Origin: DATKMS01 sp041497995
GTDB lineage: Bacteria; Desulfobacterota; Binatia; HRBIN30
Direction of reading: 5' to 3'
DNA: 6,225 nt
Assembly: GCA_041497995.1 (NCBI GenBank)
Contig: JBGQHM010000399.1
Coordinates: forward strand, 1 to 6,225
Shown here: positions 1 to 5,009 of the stretch, in pieces
How positions within the stretch are numbered: the stretch's first letter is position 1
Layout of the letters: the number at the start of each line of letters is the position of its first letter
The notes under the pieces: model-generated
Databases searched by the model: none
The model's input: the letters and a program-made list of their open reading frames with translations, nothing else
Told to the model about the DNA's origin: nothing
Made by a program: the position numbers and the translations under genes

Positions 1-230
1 ACCCATATCGCGATGTTTGCTGGCAACCATATGTCAATCCCGGCCGTGCTGTCGACAACGACGGCAAGCGGCACGACCGCAAAGACCGGAAGAAACCCCG
101 CCGGGAAAGAGAGCGCCAGCACGAAGAGAAAGATGACTTGACGATCCGACGCGGTACTGAGCAGGAACCAGCCCGCAAGTGCAGACTGAACGAGAAGCCA
201 ACCGACCTTGAGCCCTCGCTTCGAGTTCAT
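1..230 (-). CDS. Unidentified hydrophobic membrane protein, N-terminal 76 codons (runs off the left edge)
   Basis: The minus strand is open from an ATG at 230-228 to the window edge with no stop, giving 76 codons starting MNSKRGLKVGW. After a short basic N-terminus (K4, R5, K8) there is one hydrophobic stretch at about residues 9-27 and a longer one at about 33-62, rich in Leu, Val, Phe and Ala. That pattern fits an inner-membrane protein with an N-in first helix. I do not recognise the family. The SD is weak: only a GGCGGG run lies just before the ATG. A copy of the dispersed 59-bp repeat ends 12 bp upstream of the start. The gene is on the same strand as the ceramidase homologue but 311 bp away, so it is probably a separate transcription unit. 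The coding call rests on the open frame and membrane-like composition; the C-terminal part is not visible. Confidence 0.6.
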   Translation of the reverse strand, partial: MNSKRGLKVGWLLVQSALAGWFLLSTASDRQVIFLFVLALSFPAGFLPVFAVVPLAVVVDSTAGIDIWLPANIAIW

Positions 231-242
231 CAACCCGCCGAA

Positions 243-301
243 CTTTGAATTAGGCGTATCAACGATTCCGGCGACCCACGCCGGATCTCGCGGGTCAACA
301 C
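243..301 (-). repeat. Dispersed intergenic repeat, copy 1
   Basis: These 59 bp align without gaps to 2792-2850, with 50 identities and 9 substitutions. The orientation is given as minus because both copies sit upstream of minus-strand genes. Read on the minus strand, the unit starts GTGTTGACCCGCG and ends near CCTAATTCAAAG. An internal inverted repeat (ACCCACG with CGCGGGT, one G-T pair) lies in plus positions 274-297. The copy ends 12 bp upstream of the start codon at 230. Confidence 0.8.
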
Positions 302-385
302 CGCCCCAGCCATGAGCGCCTCATACATCCAAACTTGGCACGTATTCAAGGCGCTGCCGCGCTTCTGCTCACGTGAAGTCGAGCC

Positions 386-417
386 GTGTTGACCCGCCGG
401 GCCTGGCGGGTCAACAC
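386..417. repeat. Perfect 13-bp inverted repeat carrying the repeat's terminal 10-mer in both arms
   Basis: The arms are GTGTTGACCCGCC at 386-398 and GGCGGGTCAACAC at 405-417, an exact match around the 6-base loop GGGCCT. The outer ten bases of each arm, GTGTTGACCC and its complement, also end the 59-bp repeats at 292-301 and 2841-2850. No T-run follows on either strand, so an intrinsic terminator is unlikely. A REP-like element, a protein-binding palindrome or a repeat remnant are the alternatives. Confidence 0.8.
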
Positions 418-420
418 ATT

Positions 421-460
421 AACTGCGAGGCCGCATCACAAACTGCGAGGCCGCATCACA
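421..460. repeat. Two exact tandem copies of a 20-bp unit
   Basis: AACTGCGAGGCCGCATCACA occurs at 421-440 and again, identically and with no gap, at 441-460. The unit then breaks off (ACCGG follows). The identity points to a recent duplication, or to a short tandem repeat that may vary in copy number. It begins 3 bp after the 386-417 palindrome. Confidence 0.9.
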
Positions 461-541
461 ACCGGTCCGCCGGGCGGCACTCCTGACGTACGGAACTCCG
501 ATGGTCGTCTCTGAGGCCTTCTCTGCGTCTCTTGTGTCTCA

Positions 542-1270
542 TCATCCTGGTCCGGTAGGGACGCGCTCGATCTGTCGCTCATAGCGGTAGAAGAAGAGCA
601 GACTCAGCGCGGACAGGATGTGCCAAAACGAGTGCGGTTGGACGACGTGCGCGAGCCCGCCGCGGGTACACAGCACTTGGCCCTTGTCGAGCCAGAGGGT
701 GACGGCCGCGGCCTGGTTGAGCGCAATCGCCAGGACCAGCTCGCGGCGCGGGCCGCGCGTGGGGATGCGCCACGCCAACCAGAGAATGGCGCATCCTTGC
801 GCCGCGATGCCGATGGTTCCGAGCCAGGGGTCCGCGAAGGCAAGAGCGGCACCTCCTGAGGCCAGAGCAAGAAAGCACGCGGGGAACCGGTTCGCTGCGA
901 CCAGGCCGGCGTGCTGAAGATTGGCCGCGAGCAGAAACCCGGTGAACAGAAAGATGGCGGCCAGATCCACGGCTTGCAGCCAATGGATCATCGACGCATG
1001 GAAAGCCGCCGAACCGACCCCGATGGCGGCGACGATCCACGGAAACCACGCAACGGGAAGCTGCCGATCGGCACGGCCGTAGCGGACGACGAGTGCGGCG
1101 GCGACGGCGATGAACGCGAGATTGGACCAGGCCTCCGCTGGGTGAACGATCCAAGCACAGAGGTCGGGTTCGCAGCCGACATCTGCGGCCCGCGCGTAGC
1201 CACCCCAAGGACAGACACTCTCCATTGATGTGCTTTCGCGATCGTCTAAGGCAAACTCTCGCTGAATCAC
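542..1270 (-). CDS. Alkaline ceramidase-like (CREST superfamily) membrane hydrolase
   Basis: The 242-residue product is a polytopic membrane protein resembling the ceramidase family PF05875, zinc-dependent amidases that release a fatty acid from ceramide. All signature residues of human ACER3 appear present with the same spacing: S87-x3-H91, D102 eleven residues later, and H213-x3-H217 near the C-terminus. The family's N-terminal acidic/Ca-site motif is represented by C33-E34, then A45-E46 and S49-N50. About seven hydrophobic segments are visible. The GTG at 1270-1268 overlaps the methyltransferase TGA as GTGA, suggesting translational coupling. The ATG at 1225-1223 (227 residues) is an alternative that keeps every motif; neither has a good SD. 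Family and metal-site assignment are firm. The substrate is an inference: bacterial members may act on ceramides or other amide lipids, and the wider CREST superfamily includes receptors and phospholipid enzymes. Confidence 0.88.
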   Translation of the reverse strand: MIQREFALDDRESTSMESVCPWGGYARAADVGCEPDLCAWIVHPAEAWSNLAFIAVAAALVVRYGRADRQLPVAWFPWIVAAIGVGSAAFHASMIHWLQAVDLAAIFLFTGFLLAANLQHAGLVAANRFPACFLALASGGAALAFADPWLGTIGIAAQGCAILWLAWRIPTRGPRRELVLAIALNQAAAVTLWLDKGQVLCTRGGLAHVVQPHSFWHILSALSLLFFYRYERQIERVPTGPG

Positions 1271-2226
1271 CGACGCTTGTTGCCAGACGGTACCACGCCG
1301 GAAGACACATTACGCTGCGCTGCGGCAGCATCCTCTTGGGCGGCATGCTCGCTGATGCGGGCTAGCGCAACTCGATAGAACTCATGCCCGCGCATCTTGC
1401 GTGCCGCGTCCTTGAAGTAGCGCTCCCGATACTCCGCAGCGCCGACATCGCTCTCTAGGGACAGGTCGCGTTCGGCAAGAAACGTCGGAAGCTTTTCCGG
1501 TTCGATGCCCCACGTCAGCTGCTCGCCGGCCCTCTCCAGGGAAGCGAAGAGCCTCTCCGTCCCGATGAACTGGCTTGGTCTCGTGAGGACGTCGCGGTGA
1601 ACGTACGTGAAGAGAACCAGGCTTCCCGGCGACGCGCGCGAACACCACCGCAACGTGGTGTCGACGGCGGCTTCCGTGAGGTAGTTCGTGACGCCTTCCC
1701 AGAGAATGAAGGTGCGCGCCGACTCGCTGTAGCCTGCGGCAGCCATGGCGGACTCCAGGTCGTGCTGGTTGAAGTTGCACGGGACGAACCGGACGTGCTT
1801 CGGCAGGGCAGGCAGCACGCGTTCCAGAACTCGCCGTTTCGTTTCCTGCGTATCTGGGTGGTCGACTTCGAAGACGGTGATCCCGCGCAAGCCCGGCAAG
1901 CGGTACGCCCGAGAGTCGAACCCCGCGCCGAGGAGGACGAGCTGCTCCGTGTGCTCTCCAAGTGAAGCCGTGATCGCATCATCGATCAGCCTGGTGCGCG
2001 CGACGACAGAGGAACGTACCCCTGGCCACCGGTGGTCGATGTACCAGGGCACGAACTGCCGAAAACCGGGAACGACCGCAAGCCGGGCCACGAGTGCGAG
2101 CGGCCACGCCAGGAACGACTGAGCAAGGGTATCCTCGAAGAGCCGTCTGTCCTCGGGGCGCAGCGACTCGAGCGCGCGGAAGAGCGCGTTCTGTTCCGCG
2201 GTGCGGCTTGCGTACCCTTCCCGCAT
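1267..2226 (-). CDS. Class I SAM-dependent methyltransferase, leucine carboxyl methyltransferase-like (TIGR00027 type)
   Basis: The 319-residue protein has the layout of the PF04072/TIGR00027 family, which includes the mycobacterial putative methyltransferases. The N-terminus carries the usual S-R-T-A-E (residues 7-11). R77-T78-R79 then precedes the SAM-binding motif LLGAGFDSRAYRL (98-110). The acidic strand end FEVDHP (119-124), where the ribose of SAM is expected to bind, and the motif WEGVTNYL (176-183) follow. The length is normal for the family. The last 25 or so residues, rich in Ala, Glu, Gln and Arg, look like a poorly conserved tail. The ATG at 2226-2224 is supported by the N-terminal motif rather than by an SD, which is weak. 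Its stop overlaps the ceramidase-like start, so the two are very likely cotranscribed. The acceptor substrate is unknown; carboxyl or hydroxyl O-methylation is the family expectation. Confidence 0.9.
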   Translation of the reverse strand: MREGYASRTAEQNALFRALESLRPEDRRLFEDTLAQSFLAWPLALVARLAVVPGFRQFVPWYIDHRWPGVRSSVVARTRLIDDAITASLGEHTEQLVLLGAGFDSRAYRLPGLRGITVFEVDHPDTQETKRRVLERVLPALPKHVRFVPCNFNQHDLESAMAAAGYSESARTFILWEGVTNYLTEAAVDTTLRWCSRASPGSLVLFTYVHRDVLTRPSQFIGTERLFASLERAGEQLTWGIEPEKLPTFLAERDLSLESDVGAAEYRERYFKDAARKMRGHEFYRVALARISEHAAQEDAAAAQRNVSSGVVPSGNKRR

Positions 2227-2263
2227 GGACTCAACATCCGGGCTTCGAAGTCATGCGGACCAA

Positions 2264-2303
2264 CGCTGCGGCTCAGGCTCGGCCATCGAAACGTGCCGCA
2301 GCG
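2264..2303. repeat. 9-bp inverted repeat in the protease-methyltransferase gap
   Basis: CGCTGCGGC at 2264-2272 and its exact complement GCCGCAGCG at 2295-2303 enclose 22 bases. On the minus-strand transcript this would be a stable stem in the 127-nt gap between the protease stop and the methyltransferase start. No U-run follows, so it is not a standard intrinsic terminator. It could attenuate read-through or simply be a leader structure. Confidence 0.4.
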
Positions 2304-2353
2304 ATCTCACCGAAATCTTAGCGGTGCTCGCTGCTGCAGCAGCATTGTTCGGC

Positions 2354-2731
2354 CTATTTCGAGGGCCGCAGACGTGAAAGGGCCATCTGCATCGGAAGGA
2401 TCTCCCGGGTCAGTGGATTGAGCATTAAGCCGAGCGTCTCGAGCGTCACAGCTCCTAGCAGCGCGCCGTCGTGCCCTTCGCCCAGGACCACTGGCGATGT
2501 AGCGGCGTGTTCTCGGATCTCGAAACGACATTCGGACACCCCGCGCTCGATTGGCGTGCCGTCGGCCAATGTGAACTCTACTTTTCGCTCGGCTCTGAGG
2601 CGGAGCGCGCGCCAGGTTTTCTCCGGGAGAACAGAATAGATTGCACCCGAATCAACCAGAAACCGGACGTCATGAGGTCGTCCGCGCCCGTCGGGCCTTC
2701 GCAATCGAGCATGCACGTACGTAACGCCCAT
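2354..2731 (-). CDS. Small retropepsin-like (clan AA) aspartic protease
   Basis: This 125-residue single-domain protein matches the bacterial family annotated as clan AA aspartic protease. Family features visible are the N-terminus MGVTYVHARL, the catalytic segment FLVDSGA with D27-S28-G29 where retropepsins have D-T/S-G, the L-A-D-G-T flap-like turn near residues 75-79, and the C-terminal ALLGAVTLETLGL (about 89-101), corresponding to the hydrophobic-hydrophobic-Gly psi-loop motif. Such proteins have one catalytic Asp and are expected to work as dimers. The frame opens upstream to a GTG at 2791, but those 20 extra codons run towards the repeat and lack family similarity. The ATG at 2731-2729 is preferred because it gives the family N-terminus. 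It has no SD, and a promoter-like pair suggests a leaderless transcript. No signal peptide is seen. The substrate is unknown. Confidence 0.85.
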   Translation of the reverse strand: MGVTYVHARLRRPDGRGRPHDVRFLVDSGAIYSVLPEKTWRALRLRAERKVEFTLADGTPIERGVSECRFEIREHAATSPVVLGEGHDGALLGAVTLETLGLMLNPLTREILPMQMALSRLRPSK

Positions 2732-2738
2732 GGAAGCG

Positions 2739-2767
2739 AGCGTAGAGCAGGCAATCCGAGGGGTCAA
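2739..2767 (-). promoter_or_regulatory. Candidate sigma70-type promoter of the aspartic protease gene (possibly leaderless)
   Basis: On the minus strand TTGACC (2767-2762) is separated by exactly 17 bp from TACGCT (2744-2739). That is five of six matches to the -35 consensus, and the three best-conserved -10 positions are present. Transcription would begin about 7-8 bases after the -10, that is at or next to the ATG at 2731, which fits the absence of an SD. Confidence 0.35.
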
Positions 2768-2791
2768 CCGAGTCAGACCCGACCAGCCCAC

Positions 2792-2850
2792 CTTTGAATT
2801 GAGCGTGTCAACGAATCCGCCAACCCACGCCTGGTCTCGTGGGTCAACAC
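2792..2850 (-). repeat. Dispersed intergenic repeat, copy 2
   Basis: This is the second copy of the 59-bp unit at 243-301, colinear with 50 of 59 identities. It contains a perfect 7-bp inverted repeat, ACCCACG (2823-2829) with CGTGGGT, around an 8-base loop. The one arm difference from copy 1 (C versus T) keeps pairing through a G-T pair. It ends 60 bp upstream of the protease ATG. A further GGGTCAAC word sits at 2761-2768 and a GTCAACA word follows directly at 2851. Confidence 0.8.
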
Positions 2851-2906
2851 GTCAACAGCATGGCTGGGAGCACACGCGCTTCTCTCTTACGTCGCGTTGC
2901 ACGGTC

Positions 2907-2942
2907 AAAAGAAGAGACGCCCCGACAAGCGGGGCGTCTCTT
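2907..2942 (-). terminator. Intrinsic terminator of the PuuD-type gene
   Basis: A perfect 13-bp stem (2912-2924 with 2930-2942, arm AAGAGACGCCCCG on the plus strand) has a 5-base loop. On the minus strand the stem is followed by C then TTTT (2911-2907). It lies about 40 bp beyond the stop codon at 2984-2986 of the only gene reading into it. On the plus strand no T-run follows, so it acts in the minus direction. Confidence 0.8.
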
Positions 2943-2951
2943 GTAACTACC

Positions 2952-2970
2952 GACGCTCCGTCGGAGCGTC
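2952..2970 (-). other. Second hairpin between the PuuD-type stop codon and the terminator
   Basis: GACGCTCC (2952-2959) and GGAGCGTC (2963-2970) form an 8-bp stem with a 3-base GTC loop. It sits 13 bp after the stop codon and 9 bp before the main terminator stem. Its right flank GGAGCGTCTCT resembles the terminator arm GGGGCGTCTCT, so the pair may derive from a duplicated terminator. Confidence 0.5.
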
Positions 2971-2983
2971 TCTCTTCGAAAGG

Positions 2984-3742
2984 TTAGAAGCCTTTGACCT
3001 TCGGCGCGCGGTCATAGAGGTGGTACACCAGGCCCCACCCGACGAGCACGACGATCGTCAATGTGATCGGGTTGGTCGCCCAGCCCAGCGAGTGCTGGCT
3101 GAGCATCAAGAACACCAGCGGTACCGACATGTAGGTGTTGTGCCGTGAGCGCAGCCCGGCGAGTCCGACCAATGCCGCATCGGGAGGAGTGCCTTCCTTG
3201 ATGGCGGTGATGATCTTTTGCTGCGCCGGCCAGATGCGGAACCAGACGTTGAAGGCCATGATCGTGCCGTACGTCGCCCCCAAGTGGATGGCGTAGCCAC
3301 GCACGCCAAAGCCGCCGACGTACTGGAACAACAGCATCAGCACGAGAGACAGAATCAGGCCGCCAATGAACGCCGCTTGCAACTCTTTCATGAAGGAGTT
3401 GACCAGTGCGTCGTAGATGAACGGGGCCACGAACACCAACAGGATCATGATGATGGCACCGAGACTCCAGTTGGTGCCGGCGTTGAAGATGGCGCGGCCA
3501 TGGTAGAAGACCATGAGCAGCAAGAGCACGCCGGTCACCCACGTGAATGCCGCGCCCCAGCGGAACCAAAAGAGCGCCCGCGGCCGCAGCTCGGGAACGA
3601 CTTTCTTCTTCGTCTCGGCGTCGAGCGTCGCCTCGAACGGCCCGTTCATCCAGTTGAAGAAGTACAACATGCCGATCCAAATGATGCCCGCGAACACGTG
3701 TAACCAGCGGAAGATCGACTCGAAGAAGTTCATCACATCCAT
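2984..3742 (-). CDS. puuD: Urate hydroxylase PuuD-type integral membrane protein without the cytochrome c domain
   Basis: The 252-residue product is almost wholly membrane-embedded, with about seven hydrophobic segments (roughly 10-30, 62-80, 95-117, 123-145, 155-172, 203-220 and 225-244). It resembles the N-terminal membrane domain PF06181 (DUF989) of PuuD, which oxidises urate to 5-hydroxyisourate and passes electrons to a fused cytochrome c. Recognisable stretches are RWLHVFAGIIWIGMLYFFNW (12-31), AFNVWFRIWPAQQKI (163-177) and SRHNTYMSVPLVF (199-211); H15, H153, H201 and H241 are candidate ligands. The protein ends at VKGF just after the last helix, so the C-terminal haem domain is absent, not broken. 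AGGAGG lies 5 bp before the ATG at 3742 and decides this start over a GTG at 3757. The cytochrome gene upstream is the likely partner. No other purine-catabolism gene is nearby, so urate as substrate is uncertain. Confidence 0.82.
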   Translation of the reverse strand: MDVMNFFESIFRWLHVFAGIIWIGMLYFFNWMNGPFEATLDAETKKKVVPELRPRALFWFRWGAAFTWVTGVLLLLMVFYHGRAIFNAGTNWSLGAIIMILLVFVAPFIYDALVNSFMKELQAAFIGGLILSLVLMLLFQYVGGFGVRGYAIHLGATYGTIMAFNVWFRIWPAQQKIITAIKEGTPPDAALVGLAGLRSRHNTYMSVPLVFLMLSQHSLGWATNPITLTIVVLVGWGLVYHLYDRAPKVKGF

Positions 3743-3745
3743 AGA

Positions 3746-3753
3746 CCCCTCCT
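3746..3753 (-). promoter_or_regulatory. Strong Shine-Dalgarno fixing the PuuD-type start
   Basis: On the minus strand AGGAGGGG is followed, after TCT, by the ATG at 3742-3740, so the AGGAGG core is 5 nt from the start. This argues for the internal ATG and against the upstream in-frame GTG at 3757-3755. Confidence 0.8.
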
Positions 3754-3769
3754 GCACTCTGTGTGTTCC

Positions 3770-3798
3770 GCCGGCTTGACTGCCGACGTCATGCCGGC
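3770..3798 (-). other. Stem-loop in the leader of the PuuD-type gene
   Basis: GCCGGC at 3770-3775 pairs with GCCGGC at 3793-3798. After one T-T mismatch, TGAC (3777-3780) pairs with GTCA (3788-3791), leaving a 7-base loop. No U-run follows on the minus strand, so it is better read as an mRNA leader or processing structure between the cytochrome and PuuD-type genes than as a terminator. Confidence 0.35.
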
Positions 3799-3832
3799 TC
3801 TCGTGTTCTGCAAAGCCGTCGTAGTGACGATT

Positions 3833-3861
3833 CGCTTAAACGCCAGCCACCGACTTGTCAA
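3833..3861 (-). promoter_or_regulatory. Candidate promoter upstream of the PuuD-type gene
   Basis: The minus strand has a perfect -35 hexamer TTGACA (3861-3856), a 17-bp spacer and a poor -10, TAAGCG (3838-3833); TTTAAG at 15 bp spacing is the alternative. It lies in the 152-bp gap after the cytochrome gene and would give a leader of about 85 nt. If real, PuuD-type expression is partly independent of the cytochrome gene. Confidence 0.35.
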
Positions 3862-3894
3862 GGCGCCTCTCCCGATCTGGCCCATCGTCGAGGA

Positions 3895-4236
3895 TCAACG
3901 GCTCGGCGCCGCGAGAAACGCGGCGAGATCGTCGATCCGCTGCGCGAGCTGGGGCAGGGCGACCATCGCGTGCGTGCTGCGCTGCGGGGTGTAGCCCGTC
4001 GGATAGGTGCCGTGGATGACGCGCGCCTCGAGCAGCGCACGGGACGCCCCGGCGATCTCCGGCCCGGCGCTACCAGCCCGGGCGGGATCAGGGTTGTGAC
4101 ACGTGATGCAATTCGCCAGGTACACGCGACGACCGCGCTCGGCGGCGGTTAGCGACGTCGGCTCCGAGCACGCACCGAGTGCAGCGGCGGCGGACAACAG
4201 CAGCACTATCTGTGACGGGCTCACCGCGAGTCGCAT
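3895..4236 (-). CDS. Small lipoprotein c-type cytochrome (probable electron partner of the PuuD-type protein)
   Basis: The 113-residue protein has a lipoprotein signal: basic start, hydrophobic core at residues 9-22 and lipobox L20-G-A-C23. A single haem-binding motif C43-I-T-C46-H47 follows, and M91 in AMVALPQL is the likely sixth ligand. The C-terminal helix is RIDDLAAFLAA. It should be a membrane-anchored monohaem cytochrome facing the periplasm. The frame extends to 4317, but the extra 27 residues are almost all charged (a run of Arg) and would bury the signal peptide, so the ATG at 4236-4234 is chosen; GGAGG lies 14 nt upstream. It is on the same strand as, and 152 bp upstream of, the PuuD-type gene. 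That protein lacks the family's fused cytochrome c domain, so electron transfer between the two is a reasonable inference. The gene is divergent from the LON-domain gene. Confidence 0.85.
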   Translation of the reverse strand: MRLAVSPSQIVLLLSAAAALGACSEPTSLTAAERGRRVYLANCITCHNPDPARAGSAGPEIAGASRALLEARVIHGTYPTGYTPQRSTHAMVALPQLAQRIDDLAAFLAAPSR

Positions 4237-4329
4237 GTGCCGTCTCTTGTCCTCCGCCCGCCTGCGGCGGTTCTCCCGACCGTGTCCTTGCGGCCCTCGC
4301 CGCAACGTGTCATCCATAGAAGGGCGTCA
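4237..4329. promoter_or_regulatory. Divergent intergenic region with a small palindrome
   Basis: This 93-bp gap separates the divergent starts of the cytochrome gene (minus) and the LON-domain gene (plus), so it must hold at least one promoter for each unless they are leaderless or start inside the opposite gene. No convincing -35/-10 pair was found. A perfect 6-bp inverted repeat, TTGCGG (4288-4293) with CCGCAA (4300-4305), is a possible operator or stem. GAAGGG at 4319-4324 is the LON-gene SD. Confidence 0.45.
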
Positions 4330-4974
4330 ATGGATTTCCCCTCCATCATTCCCGTCTTCCCGTTACCCAACGTCGTCTTGTTTCCGGGCGTGCCATTGCC
4401 GCTGCACATCTTCGAGCCGCGGTATCGGGACATGGTGCGCGAGGCGGCAGAGGGGCACGAGCTCATCGGTATGGTTTTGCTGCGTGGCGACTGGCAGCCA
4501 CGCTACCATGAGAACCCCGAGATCTTCGATACCGGCTGTGCGGGAAAGATCGTCAACGTCGAGTCGTTGCAAGACGGTCGGTACAACATTCTCCTGCACG
4601 GCCTGCGCGAGTTCACGGTCCGTCGCCACCTCCTCGCGAAGTCGTACCGGCAGGCAGAAGTGGCGTGGCGCAGCACCAGCTTCGGCGGGCTCGACAGTGG
4701 CTGCCGCGGCACCCTCGTCAGCCTGCTCAGCCAGTTTCTGCAGGCCAAAGCCGCCACGCCGCCGGATCGTCTGCTCCGCGACCGATCGCTTTCCGATGAG
4801 CTGCTGGTGAACTTCTTTTCCTACGCTCTAGACATCGCGCCGCTGGAAAAACAAGGCTTGCTCGAAGCGCCAACGCTGACGACGCGCGCCGAGCGCTTGC
4901 GCGAGATTATCGAGTTCCACCTCGAAGAATCGCGCCTGGGCCTGAAGACCCCAGGACGAGACCGCTGCCACTGA
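4330..4974 (+). CDS. Stand-alone LON substrate-binding-domain protein
   Basis: The 214-residue protein matches the N-terminal substrate-binding domain of Lon protease (PF02190) as found in single-domain bacterial proteins. Signature stretches are PLPNVVLFPGVPLPLHIFEP (11-30), followed by RYRDMV (31-36), and GRYNILLHGLREFTV (83-97). A helical C-terminal half (about 125-205) follows. No AAA+ ATPase Walker motifs or Ser-Lys protease dyad are present and the gene ends normally, so this is a complete domain protein and not a truncated Lon. Function in such proteins is not well established; binding of unfolded or client protein is the usual suggestion. GAAGGG 5 bp before the ATG at 4330 and the family N-terminus MDFPSIIPVFPLP fix this start over the longer frame opening at 4237. 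It is divergent from the cytochrome gene and 148 bp upstream of the rhodanese-MoeB gene. Confidence 0.88.
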   Translation: MDFPSIIPVFPLPNVVLFPGVPLPLHIFEPRYRDMVREAAEGHELIGMVLLRGDWQPRYHENPEIFDTGCAGKIVNVESLQDGRYNILLHGLREFTVRRHLLAKSYRQAEVAWRSTSFGGLDSGCRGTLVSLLSQFLQAKAATPPDRLLRDRSLSDELLVNFFSYALDIAPLEKQGLLEAPTLTTRAERLREIIEFHLEESRLGLKTPGRDRCH

Positions 4975-4982
4975 GCTCCGGG

Positions 4983-5009
4983 CGGGCCGATAGACTCGGC
5001 AACGGCCCG
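4983..5009 (+). other. Stem-loop after the LON-domain gene
   Basis: CGGGCCG (4983-4989) pairs with CGGCCCG (5003-5009). It begins 9 bp after the LON-gene stop codon. The stem is GC-rich but no T-run follows, and it overlaps the candidate promoter of the next gene. It may act as a weak terminator or protect the 3' end of the LON mRNA. Confidence 0.35.

Larger units (their letters stand above)
231..541. other. Repeat-rich 311-bp intergenic region
   Basis: No convincing gene is seen here on either strand. The stretch holds one copy of the dispersed 59-bp repeat (243-301), a perfect 13-bp inverted repeat (386-417) and two tandem copies of a 20-bp unit (421-460). Next to the ceramidase stop codon, 506-540 is a pyrimidine-rich run with several GTCTC words. 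No hairpin followed by a T-run that would make a clear intrinsic terminator for the ceramidase transcript was found. Confidence 0.6.

Noticed and set aside
386..417. Integron attC site or intrinsic terminator
   Set aside because: GTTGACC does not fit the attC core GTTRRRY and no integrase or cassette array is nearby. No T-run follows on either strand, so it is not a standard terminator.
421..460. CRISPR array
   Set aside because: There are only two direct copies, with no spacer between them and no cas gene in the window.
579..1346. A 255-codon minus-strand frame overlapping the ceramidase homologue and the methyltransferase end
   Set aside because: The translation is Arg-rich, low in hydrophobic structure and crosses two well-supported genes in another frame; it is a shadow.
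2330..2343. The 14-bp palindrome GCTGCTGCAGCAGC near the protease stop codon
   Set aside because: It is a low-complexity GCT/GCA repeat that forms a palindrome by composition; no paired site or second copy supports a function.
526..4250. The 10-mer CGTCTCTTGT at 526-535, 2935-2944 and 4241-4250
   Set aside because: Three copies are more than expected for a given 10-mer, but their contexts differ (downstream of a stop, in a terminator stem, in a start-codon leader) and the flanks do not align, so coincidence is more likely than a shared element.
4237..4329. An N-terminal extension of the LON-domain protein to the ATG at 4237
   Set aside because: The 31 extra residues are Pro/Arg-rich and unlike the family, the ATG at 4330 has an SD 5 bp upstream and starts the conserved region, and the extension would cover the divergent promoter region.
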